Shown: positions 17,254-19,313 of the stretch, one piece after another
Layout: each line of letters starts with the position of its first letter
Position numbering within the stretch: position 1 is the stretch's first letter
Source: Diplocarpon mali
Lineage: Eukaryota; Ascomycota; Leotiomycetes; Helotiales; Drepanopezizaceae
DNA length: 19,313 nt
Direction: 5' to 3'
Assembly (NCBI GenBank): GCA_024741835.1
Contig: JAENRP010000106.1
Span: forward strand, 113,655-132,967
Notes under the pieces: model-generated
What the model saw: the letters and a program-made list of their open reading frames with translations, nothing else
The model's database searches: none
What the model was told of the DNA's origin: nothing
Program-made: the position numbers and the translations under genes

Positions 17254-18517
17254 ATGCCCAGCATCCGTCAGATCTTGGGAGCCGTGGCCGTCGGCTGCGT
17301 TGCGAGCTCCCTGGCCCTGCCCGCCGCGCCCAAGTATACGTACACGGCCTATGAGCGGAGAGCCTACGAGTTCGGCCAGCTCGCCCGGAAACACATGCTG
17401 GAGGAGAGACAGAATCCCACCACCGGCCTACCTGATGGCCTGACCGACGTGGACATTCTCGAGTTGTAAGTGGATGCTCTTGTTTTGATACTAATACACA
17501 TACATATACAAAAACCCACATCTATATCGATGTACATTGTTGTTTTCCCCCCTTCCACTCCTCATCCCCCTCTATCATAAAGCCCCCCCCCCGACTAACT
17601 CCACCCCAGTGCTCTCACCTTGGAGAACCTCGAGACCGCCTTCTACCAGCAGGGCTTCGCCAAGTTCCAAGACTCTGACTTTGCAGCACTCGGCCTCGCG
17701 CCGGCTGAGATCACCAACCTGAAGTCCATCCAGGGAACCGAGGCCACGCACGTGACCACCTTGACCAGTGCCATCTCCGGAGCGGGCACCGCGCCTGTCC
17801 AACCTTGCACGTACAACTTTGCCTCTGCATTCACCGATGCGAAGACCATGGTGGCCACGGCCGCCGTGCTCGAGAATGTCGGAGTCTCAGCGTACGTCTC
17901 GATCCTCGAAAGAACCCAGCCGTAGATGTGTTTACATTTACCTACCACCACCACATACACACATCCATCCCACCAAGATCACCATTGTGCTAACCCATCT
18001 GTCCAGCTACCTCGCCGCAGCCCCCTTGGTCAAGACCCCCGGAATCTTGACCGTCGCCGCCGAGATCGTGACCGTCGAAGCCCGCCATCAGACATTTATC
18101 CGCACAGCTTCGCGAACCGCCGCCATCCCCTCGGCCTTTGACACGCCGTTGGGCATCCGTGCCGTTTTCACGCTCGCCGCCGGCTTCATCTCGGCCTGCC
18201 CGGCCGGCTCGAACCTCGCCATCACGCCCTTCCCCGCGCTGACCATGACGGCCGGTGCCGCCGCTCCAGCCTCTCCCATCGCCGCCGGTGCCCAGGTCCA
18301 GGTCACCTCCACCGCGACGGGCGGCACGTCCTGCGCCTTTCTCAACGGTGGCCTCCCCGGCGGTGCGGCCTTTACGCCTTTTGCCAACGGTGCCTGCACC
18401 GTGCCGCAGAACCTGGCGGGCGTCACCTACCTGCATCTCGCGAATGCTACCCCGGCGGATGGCGTGCTGACCGATGCGATCACCGTCGCAGGGCCGATGG
18501 TCATGACTGTCACTTAA
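17254..18517 (+). CDS. Rds1-like secreted ferritin-like (desiccation/stress-related) protein
   Basis: Three exons (17254-17465, 17610-17891, 18007-18517) join to 334 residues plus stop. The introns are 144 bases (GTAAGT donor, ACTAACT branch, CCCCAG acceptor) and 115 bases (GTACGT donor, GCTAACC branch, TCCAG acceptor). Residues 1-22 form a signal peptide. The ferritin-like domain runs from ~65 to 245: DVDILEFALTLENLETAFY (65-83), TEATHV (114-119), CTYNF (137-141), VLENVGVSAYLAAAPL (157-172), TVEARHQTFI (187-196) and FDTPLG (209-214). Candidate metal ligands are Glu76/79, Glu115/His118, Glu159 and Glu189/His192. Relatives include S. pombe rds1 and fungal stress-response proteins of the Ferritin_2 family, whose exact activity is unsettled. 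The C-terminal ~85 residues are Ala/Gly/Thr-rich with two Cys and may be a wall-associated extension. The stop lies about 690 bases from the telomere repeats. Confidence 0.92.
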
Positions 18518-19204
18518 AGCCGACGGCGTGTCGGCCATCGTTTGCTTCTAATGCGAGGGTTTCAGGGCGTGACTGAGTAGGGTAATACAGAATAATGGTG
18601 GCGGCCGCTGCTTTCCGTAGTGTTTTAGCAGCGACGAGGGGGATAGTCAGGTGAGGACGGGGGATCAGATTCTAGAACAATACAAAGGCAATGAAGAGGA
18701 GTATATCGGAAAATGACAAGCACTCGTATATGTGCATCTGCTCGCTTAGCCCCTATATCCTAGTCCCACGTTTACTCTTTCCACCCGCCGCGCCTTTCTT
18801 CATCTGCACTACACTACGTTGCAAGGAATCCACCTCGTAATTTCTCTTTAGGGCGTCACGCCATCACCATATGTAGCATACGGGTTTCAGCATTAACCGA
18901 AGGGTCAAAGGTTCGCCTGGACATAAGCGCAGCACGCATGATAGGCATCTCCAACTTCAACCAATGATATTCCAAGTGACATAATAGGAGAGCAGAGCGG
19001 ATTTATAATCTTTTAAGAACTTGTATCTATGTTTTTCGCTAGAGTAAGAGAAAGAGCGATAGCAAGAGTAAACTAACTAACTTAGCAAGAGGGGAGCAAG
19101 GCATTCAGCTTTGAATACATATCACACTCGGATCAAGTCGTAATACTTGTATTTCTTGAGAGTTCCGGTTTGGATATCTTGGAGATGATCTGGCAGCATT
19201 CATC
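18518..19204. other. subtelomeric spacer
   Basis: No gene, tandem array or recognisable element is seen here. It contains the 3' flank of the ferritin-like gene followed by unique-looking, moderately AT-rich sequence that runs straight into the telomere repeats. No telomere-linked helicase is present on this arm within the window. Confidence 0.6.
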
Positions 19205-19313
19205 TTAGGGTTAGGGTTAGGGTTAGGGTTAGGGTTAGGGTTAGGGTTAGGGTTAGGGTTAGGGTTAGGGTTAGGGTTAGGGTTAGGGTTAGGGTTAGGG
19301 TTAGGGTTAGGGT
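19205..19313 (+). repeat. telomere, (TTAGGG) x 18
   Basis: Eighteen perfect TTAGGG units plus one trailing T run to the last base. The G-rich strand reads 5' to 3' toward the end of the window, as at a right-hand chromosome terminus. TTAGGG is the usual telomere unit of filamentous ascomycetes, and about 110 bases is typical of their short telomeres. The array is uninterrupted and has no degenerate units, so it is terminal rather than interstitial. Confidence 0.98.

Noticed and set aside
19205..19313. Regular short repeats that could suggest a CRISPR-like or satellite array
   Set aside because: Perfect 6-base TTAGGG units running to the sequence end are a eukaryotic telomere.

Overview
The window is the right-hand end of a chromosome from a filamentous ascomycete (Pezizomycotina). 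It ends in 18 perfect TTAGGG telomere units. The genes have short introns with GTRAGT-type donors and CTAAC/CTGAC branch sites. GC-rich gene islands alternate with AT-rich, stop-riddled tracts that look like transposon or subtelomeric repeat relics mutated in the manner of RIP. The species cannot be named from the sequence alone.

Layout, left to right: (1) a seven-helix membrane protein of the fungal DUF7702 type (67-1155). (2) About 4.5 kb of AT-rich, gene-free sequence (1156-5640) holding one copy of a decayed dispersed repeat and a 108-bp tandem duplication. (3) An intronless acyltransferase-3 family membrane protein (5641-7083; the ATG at 5641 is preferred over a GTG at 5551). (4) A 1.7-kb gap with a GC-rich, pyrimidine-tract leader in its second half. 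(5) A gene of about eight exons (8814-11662), assembled here by splice-site reasoning, for a 729-residue secreted Gly/Ala/Pro-rich protein. Its middle is built from tandemly duplicated, phase-1-symmetric exons, each carrying a (K/T)TAxIVKT-type motif. (6) A second AT-rich gap (11663-13883) with another decayed copy of the same dispersed repeat and a group of hairpins. (7) A complete 3-ketoacyl-CoA thiolase (13884-15146). (8) A GC-rich gap with a G-run and CT/CAC microsatellites. (9) A three-exon Rds1/desiccation-related ferritin-like secreted protein (17254-18517), ending about 0.7 kb from the telomere repeats. (10) Short subtelomeric spacer and telomere.

All five genes lie on the + strand and point toward the telomere. 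They do not form an obvious pathway. Two encode proteins with signal peptides (the exon-repeat protein and the ferritin-like protein), two are multi-pass membrane proteins, and one is a lipid-degradation enzyme. The most unusual element is the exon-repeat gene. Its modular exons could be gained, lost or skipped without breaking frame, as expected of a fast-evolving subtelomeric surface protein. That role is inference; the exon structure and repeats are read from the sequence.
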